This document shows, piece by piece, positions 33,316 through 47,964 of a stretch of 64,000 bases of DNA. The first letter of the stretch is position 1, and each line of letters opens with the position of its first letter. Made by a program: the position numbers and the translations under genes. This DNA is from Branchiostoma belcheri (Eukaryota > Chordata > Leptocardii > Amphioxiformes > Branchiostomatidae): the NCBI RefSeq assembly GCF_001625305.1, contig NW_017803047.1, forward strand, positions 274,140 to 338,139, in the 5' to 3' direction. The notes under the pieces were generated by a model. It worked only from the letters and a program-made list of their open reading frames with translations, searched no databases and was not told where the DNA came from.

Positions 33316-36300
33316 ATGCCGCAGACATCAGCCCGTGACCTGACCACGGTCATACGACTGTCCGCCGGCGAGAGCAACGGCGGCGTATCCACGGAAACTG
33401 GAGAAAACGAACTCGACGCTTCCGAGGTACACATGATATGTCATTACCTTATATAGGAAGAAGTTCACTGTGCTTGCATGTATGGTATCTCCATGACTGG
33501 ATTGTATTGTCATTGGGATTAACTAAGTAAAAACTTAAAGGTAAGGCCTGCGTGCCTGCGAAGCTGGTGTGTTATGCTGAAGGGCGGTTATACCGGCTAT
33601 ACAGATACAGAAGCTGGTGTGTTATGCTGAAGGGCGGTTATACCGGCTATACAGAATCTGATACAGAAGCTGGTGAGTTATGCTGAAGGGCGGTTATACC
33701 GGCTATACAGATACAGAAGCTGGTGTGTTACACCGAAGGGCGGTTATACCGGCTATACAGATACAGAAGCTGGTGAGTTATGCTGAAGGGCGGTTATACC
33801 GGCTATACAGAATCTGATACAGATACAGAAGGTCAACTGAGGTCAGGGCAACCTAACCTAGTGCATAATAGTGCAAAGTGAACTTAGACCTTCAGGGCAA
33901 TCCAGCCTAGACCAGCAGAGCAAACTGAGATCCTTAACGCTTAGTCAATATCTAAAACCTGAGTTAGAGCACCCTGAACCAGGGAGGCACAGAAGAAGTA
34001 TAAGAGGAGTGGTCTTTCATTCTCGAGAAAGACAAAAAAGTTGAAACTGGTCAAATTCTGTCTCAGCGCTGTCATTGTGCTAAAGCTACGAAATGATCAA
34101 CATCATTGGGACTTTATTCTACATATAAACTGACCTCATCAGAATGTCGGTCAATGTTATTGCGAAGTGTGATGATTGACTTTGTAAAGGTATGTTCGAT
34201 ATGTCCAGTAGGACAAGTCTGATGTCAAAGAAATTAAGTTTCGAAGTGCCAAATTGAATGTTTTTTTTTTAAATGGACACTTTGATATGCAATTGTAGTC
34301 TTCCAAGTTGTCTTTCCAAAAGAGAACAGTCTGCTGCTATGATAAATTGTGAATTCAAAATACACTTCAAATCCTCATGACATTTTTAGCAGACTTATTT
34401 CTTCTGAAAGTTTTGGTTAACACAAAAGACTTTCAGTGTACAAAAGTGCAGTGTCAGATATTGGTCCCCAGCTCTGCAAAAACAGGATGACAATGAAAGT
34501 GACATAATTGTCCACGAATTTCCTGTTTTCTTCTCTTTCGCTTTAAGTTAGACTTATATGGACTGAGTCTGCTGTTATAGCAAAAACATGCATAGTCATG
34601 TCAATTGTTCTCAAATATGTAAGACACGTACTAGGTTTATTTTGGTTTCTGTTACTGTAAGTACATGTAAGTAACCAACTCTTGTAGTGTTAGTGTATCG
34701 TAAATGTTTCCAATACAAACTTAACGGGTGTTAGGTAAATGTTTCTTGAAGTACGTGTACATTGTATGTCATACCATGAAGTAAGATTGTCTGAACCATA
34801 AGCATACACATATGTATGTATATGCTACGCACCACAAACTTTGGGTTAAGTAGTCAAGCTTCTAATGCAATGACTTGACTCAATGATGAACAAGACGTTA
34901 CGTCAGGTTCTATGTATTGTATTCAGTTGTGGCTTTGAAGGCTCTGCCACTAATATATATACTCTATATAATGACTAACATCTTCTATGTAGATTCATGC
35001 AACTTTTTCTCTCGTTTCTTATAAGACAGAAAGTTAATTGTAAAATGTTCTCAATGTCTCCCCGTGCAGGCCCTGATCTACCAGGATGGTAACCTGGTGT
35101 CTGGTTCTCTAGAGGCCCTCACACAACACCTGGTCCCCACACCGGACTACTACCCAGAGGTGAGGAAAATTCCTGATTAAAGTACATTGTACACATTCCA
35201 ATATTAAAGTTCACACCCCTGATTTGGGGCTCCTTGCAGTTAAATCTGTGGGCAGCAGTTTTCTGGTGTAGGTAATTTTCAGTGTTACCATCACCAGTGC
35301 AGGTATGCAGAAAAAAAAAAGGGTTTTGAGCCCTGCTGGACAGGTGTAATGTCCAAGTGAGCAGACTTGCATTTGGTACAACCTGAATGTAGATTGTGAG
35401 TTAGATCAATCCCTGGCCGAGTCATATCAAAGACTTGCATTGAGTGTCTTCAATGAAAGTCTATGTATAGACTAGTCTAGCCAGATAAGCCTCTACCAGG
35501 CTTCGGGAGGCAGCTAGCCTAAGAGTATAGAAATTGGCCAAATAGATAGATAACATGCCAGGGGAGTTTGTCTGCTGGGAGAGGACATTTTGCCGCACCC
35601 GGCCGCCTCCCGAAGCCTGGTAGAGGCTATAGCACCACCACTGCGGATATTCAGACAATTTCTTTGTGATTCCAATAATGGAGAAATAGTGCATTATATT
35701 ATATTATGTATTATTTCTACTATCAAATAATGATGCAATCACACTTGAAACTTTTTTCATTACCCTAGAGTGTAATAGATTTGGCGTAACTCACGTTACA
35801 ACCAGCCCCATATCAATCCATTTCTGCCGAGACAAGCTGTTTTTCCCAGACTCGAGGTCGATAGTTAGAGCCCATCCTGGGGTATATAACTAGCAATTAT
35901 CTTTATGGCACCAGGTTGTGGCCATCTACAAAAATGTCTAGTTTTACTGCTATCCTTCACAAGGGTCATCCAGTCACTGTCTGTTGTTTATCTCCTCTAT
36001 CACTGGGAAAACTGCAGCTATAAAACCACCAAGGGAGGCGTAGTTAGAGGTGAAATTGTGTTAATGGTGGAGGCACGAAAAAAGGCATTTTGTGCTTGGT
36101 ACTTCAACTCGCATCTACACAATAGATCAGGTTGTGTGCCTGATTTCAATAATTATTTCATAAGTTTGTTAAGATTAATAACTTAGCCATTAGGCCACAT
36201 TAATTTAATTTCTTGGTTAACAGATTCGCCCGCTTCATTTTTTTTCTGATTTGCAAAAAAAAAATTCATGAACAGCAAAATGCTCATATTTTGCCCTGAA

Positions 36301-39300
36301 CAGTTGAAAACAGTCCTTTTCTTCCTATAATAGTTGTTACAGTTATTCCATCTTTCAATGCAGTTGTTTCATTAAAAGTTCAAAATTCATTGTTTAAATT
36401 TTGAACCAACACACCAGGTGTACAGACCTCATGGCTCCTATTGTTATTTTAGGCCAATAGTAGGATGCCTAGGCCTATTTTTTTTTTTTCGCCCGCCCGC
36501 TCCATTATTTTTCTAGAAAAATCCGTTTACCAAGAAATTAAATAATATTGGTGTGGCCTTGTTTAAATTTATAACTAGCCATCATTATCTAAATTATATT
36601 TAATATTTATTTACATGTTTATAAAAACAATCATAAGCTTTGCAGAAAAAGGAAATAAGAATGAAACGATTATCTTTGATGTCATTCAAATTTTGGCTCA
36701 AATCAAATTAAATTTATTTTTACGTAATTTTCAAGTAATTAAAATTGTGCCACAATTTTCACAAACGTTCAGCAATTATCATACACAACGCTTCAGAGCA
36801 GACCCATACACAATGTTTTTTTTCTGTGGTTCTATTTTGGAATAAAAGTGAATGTCATTGACCTTATCAGATGCAGTATGAATAATTGAAGTTTATTTCT
36901 TATCTAAAATGTAAACCTTGAACTTAGGGATTGACCTTTGCAGACAACTTTAGTAATGTTACCTTAGAGGATCATTCATTATAGATGATGTTATATAAGT
37001 TGTGCATAATATAATATTGTGAACAATTTTTATACTAGTCAGTGATATAATTATTACTAACAATTTTGCTCCAATGTAAGTTGATGATTATACATTGGAA
37101 TATAATGTTGATAATTATACATTATGATAGTGTTGACTTGCAGTTTCAAATTTTAGTATTTAGATTAAGTGACTTAGAATATTGAAAAAATTTGGATTTC
37201 GAGCCCTAAAAACTAAATTGGGCCTTTAAGACATGTACCATGCCCAGGGCTGGAAATACTGGGTGCATGTGCACCTTAGTGCACCCAATTCGCACGCAAA
37301 TATTTTTGTAGGTATTTTATTATTAAATAATAGTACGCAGGATATTCTTGGCATCTAAGCATCAGAAAAATAATAAAATTTTTGTTGTAGTGCTTGTGTA
37401 AGATTTCGAAGTTAGCTCCCATTTCAGATTCAAGCTTAGAAGAGGAGCAGTAAGATCTGTAATTATGTTTTGTTTTATTTGGTGCACCCCAAAAAAATTT
37501 TGTGTACCTAATTTTTTAGCTTGGGTGCACCAGTGCACCTAATTTCCCAAAAATGAATTTCGAGCCCCGATGCCATTACTACAATGATTGTGTCAACCAA
37601 GAGATAACCCCTTCTGCCTAACATATCTCACACTCACAAACAGACTGTATACTACATGACATACATGCGTACAGCAGTTGAAAGATGTCAGCTTACCCAT
37701 CCTGATTAATGGTAATGAGGTTGAAGAAATACGACTATGTCATTGATAACCCCAGACCACACTCAGATGTTCCACATTAGTGCTACCATTCCTGGCGACA
37801 ATCTCCCATCTCTGCCATTCTTGGCAAGATGACAAAAAATAGTCAGGCCGGCCTCTGAGTTTTAATGGCTCCAGGCCCAGAACTTCTTGGCACGAAGATG
37901 AAAGGAACACGGAATGTATTTTGCAGCACTAAAAGTTGGCTGGCAAGTTTTAAACTTACAACGAGTGAAATTTGAGATTTTATACCTCCGGGCTTTTTAT
38001 TGTATATTTTTATATAGGGTTTTAAACAAAGAATGTATCGAGACCGGACACCCCTCTGTGTGAGGGGTCATATACGTGGACCAGACCGAGAATAGCTTAA
38101 ACATGCCAAAGGTCAACGGTCGTGACCACTTTCACACTCAAAGGGGTGTTTGGGGGCCACCAAAAGGCACCATTTTCACGCCCGAAAACACATATACAAT
38201 AAAAACAAAAGAACGTGCATCATCTGCAGCCCAATAGCAAAACATATACCGAGTCCCAAAAGAATCCGTCCACCCAAACGCGAGAAACAGCTGCGAACAT
38301 GAAAATCTAAATCTCTCACAAAGCCCTTCTGCGGAAAGATGTCTCCTCCCCCGGAGGCAATAATTACAAGAGCTGGTCAGGAACTCTTTAAAAAATGGCC
38401 ACAAAATCTGAAATAATGCCAGGCTTCATAGCTTACTATATAAAGTCAGAAGAGGTTGAAGAAATTTTATTTCATTTTTTGATAACTCCGTAGATTTAAA
38501 AATTTGCTTTTATTTTAATTATTCCTCTTCTTTCATTCACCGATAAATTATTAATTAAAAGGTCAATGACCTGGACCAGATGGCTGTCACCGGGGTAACT
38601 GGTACTGTAGCGGACACCTTGTGGTATTGGATTGCATTATGTAGCAAGTGGCAGGACAGAGATAGGAAGGACACCATATATAAGAATGTGTAGTAAGAAT
38701 AAAGTAAAACAGAGATTTACTTTTTTAGGCTTGGCAATGACTTTAAACAATGATGTATGCACTTTGCAAATGTTACCTTTTAAATTAGTTAAAGTTAATA
38801 GTCATAGCTAATTTCTATTATATTTTTGTTTCCCACAGAGAACGTACATCTTTGCTTTCCTGCTGTCATCTCGCCTCTTCATTAAACCACATGAGCTGCT
38901 TGAAGAAGTTTGCAAGGTACAGTTAACAGTGACTGTCAATAAACATTTAGTACTGTAACATTAGATTCTGTATCAGTACAATCATGTATGTGACAGTGCT
39001 TAATATGAATCAGACATCTTTTTTCAGCCTGTTGCCTGTATTTTGCTACCAAAAAGATGCTTGAATTCCACTGAAAGAAAATGGTAAAAAAAAACATGAT
39101 TATGAATTTCAAAACACTTACATTATAATGTAATATAAACCAAAGCTAACCCAGTCTGCAATTTAAAACTTAACTAGAGGTCGGAGATCTCATGTCTTCG
39201 TCAGAGGTACATCGTTCTAGTCTAGTAGAGAAATTAACATGCGTATTCTTCACTCTTTTGGTCTAAAGAACAAAAGAATCTCTGTACTATTTTTATGGTA

Positions 39301-42300
39301 CAGAACACCCTGAAACGGTTTGCCACAGATTATACAGATGCGTCGTCACCCGTGTTAGCCCGCCCCCCCCCCCAACGTTATTTGAGTTTGGACTGTTACT
39401 GGAAAAAAAAACCTTCAAGAAATTCTTACTGTGTTGAAAGTGTCACGACAGCGCCGCAAAATATAATAAGAGAAGATGATATAAAGGAAAGAATCAGAAC
39501 AGGGTGACTACTGCTGTTTTGTTAATTTGTCTTTATGACAAATAGAAGACTTGTTTCTTGTGTTCTTTGTGTCCTAACATTTGTACTTCTACAGTTAGTA
39601 TATTCCAAATCTAGGCATCTCGTTTTTTGGCCATTGGTTTTTTTATTGCGCGCTTGCCTTAAATTTAAGGTAATTAGATTTAAGGTCTCCAGTGGACGTC
39701 ATCCATAGCAATTACTTGGTGTGGCCGTAGAAAATAACCTGACATATGTCCAACCTATCCTCCCCCGGCTGAAGTTATAGTACAATCCCTCAATGTAACG
39801 TCATTTGATCCCATCCATTATGGGGTTCCCCGGCGGTATATAAACGGCTATATCCAGCTGTCGGCTGTCTCCAAGCAGATGTAGGTGGGGGATTTCTAAA
39901 CACAAAAGGTCCTATTACGGGGACATAACGACCTCCACGACTTTCATCTTTGAACTCAATCTTGGACACCACCACAGTAACATGCCTATCAAATTTCATT
40001 AACTTCCATCCACACATACAAAAGTTATCCTGCTCACAAGAAAATTAACAAAATGCCCCCTGTAGTCACAACGAAACCCCCCACGAAGCTCAGTAACGAA
40101 CTTAACCTTGGTCCCGACAATAGTTAGCACCACACCAAGAATTATAATCAACATTTTACAAATACTTGAGTTATTTTGCTAACAAGCCACAAACACAAAA
40201 GGTGCACTAACGTGACGCACGGACCCCCCACGAAGCCGAAACTTGTACTTGACTTCGGCCTCAACAGCGGTAATCTGCCTGCGAAAAATCATGGACGTCG
40301 AATCATGCCTTCCAGAGTTATATCGCAAAATCCGCAGTTCCCCACACTCCGGCGAGACAATTTCATAGTCCTTCTGACGAAGACAATAATATTTAAAACT
40401 CTTTATGGAAAGCTTTTCATGAAAATTAGATAATATTTTTCATCCAGGACAACTGTGCATGGCTCCTAGGAATATGAAGCTATACAGCAATATAACTATT
40501 ATAATCATGACCAAAAATCTTTCTCTGTTCACTTCTAGTCACTACAGAATCTGATAAAAGTACATCCTGTGACTCCTGGGACTATGAAACTCTCAGTTGA
40601 CTTTCTACAGCAATAATCACGACCAAAAATCTTTCTCTGCTCACTTCTAGTCACTACAGATAAAAGTACATCCACTACAGATATGTCCCTGTCTTCCTAA
40701 AATGACATTATCATCAATTATTCACACATTGCCACATTGATTTCCTATCCTGGGAGGACTGAGTGAATGGAAGTATTGGACATGACATATGATCCATGTT
40801 CAAGGCAGACAGCTCCTGAATAATTTAGGCTGCCAGGAGATGTTTCTCTCGTCTCTAAGGAGACGTACATGTACATCACACAGAAGAATTGTAACTTGAG
40901 GAAACCACCGCAGAATGTCATCCAGAGAAATGAAATCAAACTTTAAGACGGATGAAGGGAGACTTTAAAAGGCACAAAGTAGTTGCCTATCATTCTTCTT
41001 TTAGCTACATACATTGTAACTTTCAAAGACTGGAACAAATTTTAAGTGTTGATACTTCCATAAAGTTTAGACATACATGTATGGGTAATGAGATACACAA
41101 AAAAAAAGTCATCAAGGAAATTGTTACTCAAACAGTAACAAAATTTTTAATATTGGATTGATTTTGAAAACTGTCACTGATTCAAGTAGCTCCAGTACTT
41201 TTTGTCAGTGACTGTCACTGATGAAAAGTACTAGATGCTACTTGAAACATCTATCAGTGACAATTTCCAAAATCTATCCAGTTGCTTGAGTACCAATTTC
41301 CTTGGGTAAAAGTATTGATAATTTTTAATTTGTGTTTATTACAAAAGTCTCATACATGTAGGAGAAGACAGGAAAATGATGATCCATATTGACCGTGAAT
41401 ATACATTTTGTATCCTCCAGCATTTAACTCATCAAATTTCGTTTTAATAAATCAACTAACAGGTAGAATACAAAAATAGTATGGCAGATGATGGTGATCA
41501 TACATTTTCTACATGACTGTACCTTTGATCTTCTTAATGTTCAAGAATTAAGTTTAAATCTGTTAGATATGCCTCCTACTAGCGATCAGAACAGTGCCTG
41601 CCCTTTCATCTTCATATATATTAAGAAGCTTACCTTAAGAAATGATAATTGTGTTTTGCAGAGTCTGATTTCTTAAGGATAGTTGCTAGGTTTCCTGGCA
41701 ACTCATTATGACAACTCATTCACAAAATTGTCAATTTCCTACCAATGAATAACTTCGACACAATTTACTGTAACAGTATTTTTTACTCTATATTTTGCAT
41801 GGCCATACTACATTTTGTCTTATACATCCATGTACAATTTCAGCAATGTAGACTTCAAATGAAGCTCACAGAGGATAGACAAGACAAGGTTTGTGCCTTC
41901 ACAATTACCCTCTCAATTGAATTTTAAATTAGTCTTGTCACAAATATGCAAGGAATTAAAAGAAAATCTTTATTTGTTGTTGCATTGTTGTATTAAGTCT
42001 ATATTTTTGATGTTTTAATTATTTAATAAACCAAAATGTTGATAATATGTATTCACTTTGCAGGCTGCAGAAGGAAGACTTGGCTCTCACATTGTGCAAC
42101 TCATTAGGTGAGTGCCACTGGATATTGTGTCATGTAAATCTGGTCGTGTACTGTAAATCTGGTCTCAGCAGCAACTCAGCCACTTTACAAGAGACTGTTT
42201 CCAATGGTTGTTCCAGACAGGGTTGGTTAACCAGGTGTAGCCACCATTTTACAAGTATATTATGTAAATGTCATTAAAAAAATCTAGAGGGCAAGTGTTT

Positions 42301-45300
42301 ACAGGTCTCATGCAGTAGTTAAAATTGTGTTTGGTAGTTCATGGTTTCATTGTGCATGTGAAGTTACTGTACCATCATGCATTTTAGCATTCAATTTAAC
42401 CTGATTTTCTCTTGAACAGTGAGTGGACAGAGGTTTTTGCCTATGACTTTAGAGACGAGAGAATGCTGAAACATCTGAAGGACATCACACAGAGATGTTC
42501 CATCATTAACGAGGTAATTATATATATAAGGCTTAACATAACTATCATATCAGTGTAGATGTTAAAAGTGAAAACTACTAGTAGATATTTCATGGAGGTA
42601 CATGACTTTTGTATAAAGTCTTCAATTTCTTGGTTATAATTTTGTAGATCAAGACCTTGCTATTTTTTTCAATATCATTTCACTTGCTATGTTTCAGAAT
42701 CAGAGAAAAACTGTGGGGCAGATAATGCAGACACTTGTTAGAAAGGTGAGAAAATGATCTAACAATTAGAAGCTATCTATTATCCTCTCTATGCCATAGC
42801 CACTGTGTTACTAATATGATCCACATGTGACGACATGTCTCAGTGTACAAGTAAATATGGAACAAGCTGCAGTTAAGTTTTTTTTAAACCAAATTTAAAC
42901 AGTATAACAAGGATAGGTCATTTTAACTGGAGAATTGTCCTAAAATGTTCTAAAATTTTGTTTTGTTTTAATTCATTGCTCTAATTTGTGCCATTGAGCA
43001 TTATTTCATGTCTGTCTACCTTGCCTCCCCTGCAGCTGTCAGTGTTGGATAAGTACGAGCATGTCCTGACCAAAATCAACGCCAACCTGACAGACAGGCT
43101 TAGAGTCCTCAAGACTAACCCACATGCAATACAGGTAGGACTTCAGACATAACTGGACTTAAAAACATGATTATGATCTATTCATAAAATAAAACTGCAT
43201 TGCCGCTTTTCATTGAGCACTCAAAGGAAGTTGTAAGGGTCAGACAGAATGTAACAAAGAGAATAGTATGATAAACTACACAACTGTAGCAATTTAATTT
43301 TGATGTTTTTTGCAGAAGGACATCCTTAACGTGTGCAATGATCCTGTAGTGATGGCTCAGCAACTTACACACATAGAGATGGTAAGTTACACTGTCACAC
43401 TTTCCCCCAGAGTTTACCAAAACGTACAAAATGTAATGTATAGAATGCCTAGAATTTGTAAGAGCTACCACACAATTTGCCTGTATTTTTAAAAACTCAA
43501 ACATTTCAAAATAGATTCACAAAACTTTTTTGTAACTGAAGGAGAACAAAGGTCTCAGATTTTAAAAGTTATTATTTTGGGGGGACATGTCTTGATCCTA
43601 AAACTTGCTTAGCTTGCATGTTATGAATTTTTTGCTATTTGACGTTTGTTTGCAGGAGAGAATCAGCCATATCGGGCCGGAAGAGTTTGTGCAATCCTTC
43701 GTGTCCAAGGATGTGGCAGAGTGGGATGAGAGGGTTAGTTATTCTCTTCTTTCTTGTACTTTTCAGTTTTCATAATAATTATACCAGCTTATTAAAAACT
43801 GAATAAAGAGACTTTTTTTCTTTTTTCACAGCCAAGTCTTTTATTCAGCCGACGTTTTGGTGACAATCTGTCACCTTCCTCAGGGCAATTGTGACTGGTA
43901 TAAATGTTGTACATTTGGGAATGCATCTATAGCAGAGACACCTGTGTTGTGCAATGTGAACCAGTCAGAATTGCCCTGAGGAAGGTGACAAACAGTCACC
44001 GAAACGTCAGCTAAATAAAAGACTTGGTTGTGAAAAAAAAGTCTCTTTACTCAGTGTCTTACCAACCTGATAAAACTATTCACAGCTTATTAAAAGTTGA
44101 ACTGTTCTCCAACTCCAAAGAATTTAACTCACTGGAGTTTTCACCCAAATTTCTGAGTTGGAAAACAGTTAAATTTTCACTAATGTATCAATTCACTGAC
44201 AGATGAAGTTTCATGCTGAGCTACATTTTGTACACCACTAGCATGTCTGTCTAACTAGTCTGTCAAATACTTTTGATTTATGATCATTGACGTCACTCTC
44301 TTGTCCATTGACGTAATGTTATGCATAGATCAAACTACTATTGACAGAACAGGACAGATGTATGGTATTTGATGCAGTTATCATAAATTATTAATTCTAA
44401 ATTCTCTACCTCTCTGTTTTGGCGTTATTCCAACATACAGCATGATTGACATTTGAAAATGAATCATGTTAAAATTGCGACTGAACCCCAATCACAATTT
44501 ATCATTATTTTCAAATAAGTATTGTTCGCTGGGTTGGTCTGTCTATCCAGAGTATGTTGACAGCACATGGGTGAAGAATGAGTGGTCCCCAAGTCAAAAG
44601 ATTTTAAATCATGGCTGGTATCCAGAATCCAAAGGTTCTGGGTTGAAATCACTGACAGGCCCCAGTGTTGTGCACCTTAGCATCATGCCATACTTATTGA
44701 AAAGGGCAGGGGTCCCTCCCAATGTAAGTGGTTCAAACCTTACAGAGGGCCTGCAAGGGGGGGCCGACAACGCTCTATGCTGAATTCGCAAACCTCTCAA
44801 TTACGCTTTACGATAAATTACAAGTGGCTACAACGCATTACGTAGAATTAAAACGGCAAATACGCTCTACGCAAAATGCAAAGAGCGGTCTGTCTACGCT
44901 CTACGTAGAATTAAAACGGCCGATTACGCTCTACGGAAAAGGGCTTGCGGGGCCCCCTTACAAAACTGACATCTTGAAAAGGTTACATGTATATGGTCAC
45001 CAGTCCTTCCACAAATGTGGTAAGTGTTAAATGAACAAATGGATGAGCATCATCATCAAATAAAGTGCATGACATTATAAGTGATTTCTTGTTCAAACCT
45101 AATATGTTTTTTTTCCCTTTCCCAGACCTTGTTCCAGGACATGAAGAAGACATCTAACCTGGAGGCGTATGTCGAGTGGTTCAACCGGCTGAGCTACATG
45201 GTGGCAACAGAAATATGTATGGTGAGGCATGCAGCTTCTCGCAGGGTGTGTTAAGCAACGTTTGTCTTCTGCTGCATGCTGCCCCCCTCCCCACCTCAGA

Positions 45301-47872
45301 GTCTGTACTGTGGTACAGACATCATGCCCCCCTCCCCAATGTGTCAGTACATAAGTGTAAGCCCTTCCCTTATGGTGAAGTTGTACAGACATGATGCCTG
45401 TTCCCCATTTCTGTGCAGACAATTGTACATGTACACTAGAAATACACGTATCTCCTCACTTCTAATTCTGTGTAATTCTGTGTACATGTATATAGGCCTT
45501 GGAATACCCCCTTACTACTTTGTAATAAGGAATGACCCCCCCCCCTCCCCATGTACATGTATGTGTACAGGAATGCTACTACAGTAATGCCCCCCTCCCC
45601 ACACTTTTGTGTAAATGTCCACTTACTAAAGGTAAACAGTAATGCCCTCCCTCCCCTTCACTTCTGTATTGCAGTCGTGCATGCGTACAGGAATGCTACT
45701 AGAGGAACGTCCCCATTCTCCACTTCTGTGCAAATGTCTACTAAGTGAACAGGAATGCCCCCCTCCCCCACTTCCGTGTAAATGTGTACATGTATTTACA
45801 GGAATGCCCCCCTCCCCCACTTTTCTGTAGATAAACAGTAATGCCACACACACACATACACTTCAGGAATGCACCTTTCTTTCTCACTTCTGTATAATAA
45901 AACCAGTCTTTTCTTGAGAATAAATTACATACAGGTACATAGGTCATCCCACAAACATCTGTGCTTTGTAAAGCCAAAGAAAACGTGGAGGGCTCTTGCT
46001 TGCTGTACTCCCCTGTAGTTGCATCCTTGGTACTGAAGTGCTATCAAAAAGCCTTGTAGTGTGCCTGCAGCTTTACATGTATGTTAGTCCTTGTGTCTTC
46101 CAGAGTCTATGGTATCACTGTTACAAAAATGTGTCTCTGTCCAGTGAATCGTCCAGGAATTACTGCCCCGTGAAATCATGTCCTTGGTACTGAATAGCCT
46201 TCCGTTGGAAATTTCTTTGTTTCTGGTACAAATTTAGCCATTTCATGGATAAAAAAACATGGCAAGACCCCTACATACCCCCTCTCACCCACTGATATTG
46301 TCAACATTGGTAAGAATTCTCATCATTTTATCTACTCTATAACTTTTTAAACCTCTTTTTCACTGATGGTTAATCTTTAAAATTTCCGTTTGTTTCCAGC
46401 CTGTGAAAAAGAAGCACAGAGCACGGGTGATTGAGTTCTTCATTGACGTGGCCCGAGAGTGCTTCAACATTGGGAACTTTAACTCCCTCATGGCAATTAT
46501 TGGTGAGTATGGGGGTTATAAAAACATTTATGAGCAATTGTCTTCATTTGTGGGTTATTTGTTTTGTTCCAAACACCCAAGAGAGGGCAGTTTAAATAAT
46601 TGTCACAGTTTGTTTTTTAAAGCAATGTTTGGTGTTTCTACCACCCACCACTACCCCTGAATTGTCTCTAATTTTTCTGTTCTTAATAAAAGTCTTTTGA
46701 ATACTTCTTTGTTATCTTCATAGCTGGTTTGAACATGAGTCCAGTTGCCAGATTGAAGAAAACAGTAAGTAAAAATCAACAGTATTGACTCCGATTTTGT
46801 TCTTTTGATCTTTGACTTAGTGATTTCTTATATTTAGTGTTTTGTCACATGGAAGACTTAAAATGTATCCAATGTCTTCCTTTTTTCTACAGTGGTCTAA
46901 GGTGGATACTTGCAAGTTTGACGTTCTGGAGGTAGGCACTTCTTATACATAATGTAAAATTATTGTAATGCACGATGAAGTCAACATCTCTGATGAATTA
47001 TATTGTTCATGTGATCTTGATCAACTTCCCGAGGATAAGGGAGCTTAGATCATTTCTGCATGACCAATACTCATTTGGAGTAAAATGTCTCAATACAGTA
47101 ACAGTGCATAGAATCTGCAGTTTTGCCATGACATGCTAGGGGGCAGTGTTAAGAAGATGTTGCAATTGAATTTGAGGAGAAGGGGTGTTTGATTATCATT
47201 TTCTTGTTGAATCTCCATATGACATACATGTACATGTAACCTTATCTTGAAAGTTTATCTGTTTTCATTGGTAGAGGTCATTATGAAACAAGTTTGAACT
47301 GTAATAACAGTGTATTGCTCATTCCTTGACCAAGACTTGAGTTGTACAGTTGAAAATTTAAGTGAGTCCAATTTTTTGTGTTGGCCATTACAGTTCAAAC
47401 TTGTTTCATAATGTCCATGTAACATTTCTGTGTAACTCAGACACAGTTATTGAACATTGTTTTTTCCCCATCTTTCCCGCAGCACCAAATGGATCCAACG
47501 TCCAACTTCTCCAACTACCGGGCCTCCCTGATGGCTGCACTGCACAGAGCGGCAGGGGCGCACAGTAACAGAGAACGGGTCAGGACTACTTTCATGTTTT
47601 TTACATTTGCGCAAATCATATACAACTCTACAGCTGTACAGTAGTAAACTTATTGGAGTCTTGTTTTAAGCAATACTGTAAATCACAATTTTTCGTCAGA
47701 GTTTTATTTAGGAAGTGACCGCAAAGAAAACAAATAATTCGCTTCCTTTTTTTTGCACCTACTGCCACCACGAACGTATAGTTTCGTGAACATGTCGATT
47801 TTTCTCAGATGAAATTTTGATACTGCAAACATAAAGTGATTTACAGTATCTATGGACAGACGGACAGATTTG

Positions 47873-47964
<92 letters not shown>

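Larger units (their letters stand above)
35070..42513 (+). other. RASGEF1: RASGEF1 exons 2-6, RasGEF_N module
   Basis: Exons 2 and 3 encode the strongly conserved YQDGNLVSGSLEALTQ and YIFAFLLSSRLF segments. Exons 4 and 5 (41844-41888 and 42064-42107, 15 and about 15 codons) encode the variable linker where vertebrate paralogues differ; they were too short to show as open frames and were placed from splice sites and phase. Exon 5 ends in phase 2 and joins exon 6 (SEWTEVFAYDFRDERMLKHL), which matches the family EWTE-F-YDF-DE segment. The exon 5 acceptor has a second CAG six bases in, which would drop two alanines. Confidence 0.85.

Noticed and set aside
33192..33513. Minus-strand frames overlapping RASGEF1 exon 1
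   Set aside because: Shadows of the plus-strand coding exon, which matches the RASGEF1 family.
45099..45853. Several overlapping frames of 60-107 codons on both strands
   Set aside because: They arise from the C-rich minisatellite beside RASGEF1 exon 11.
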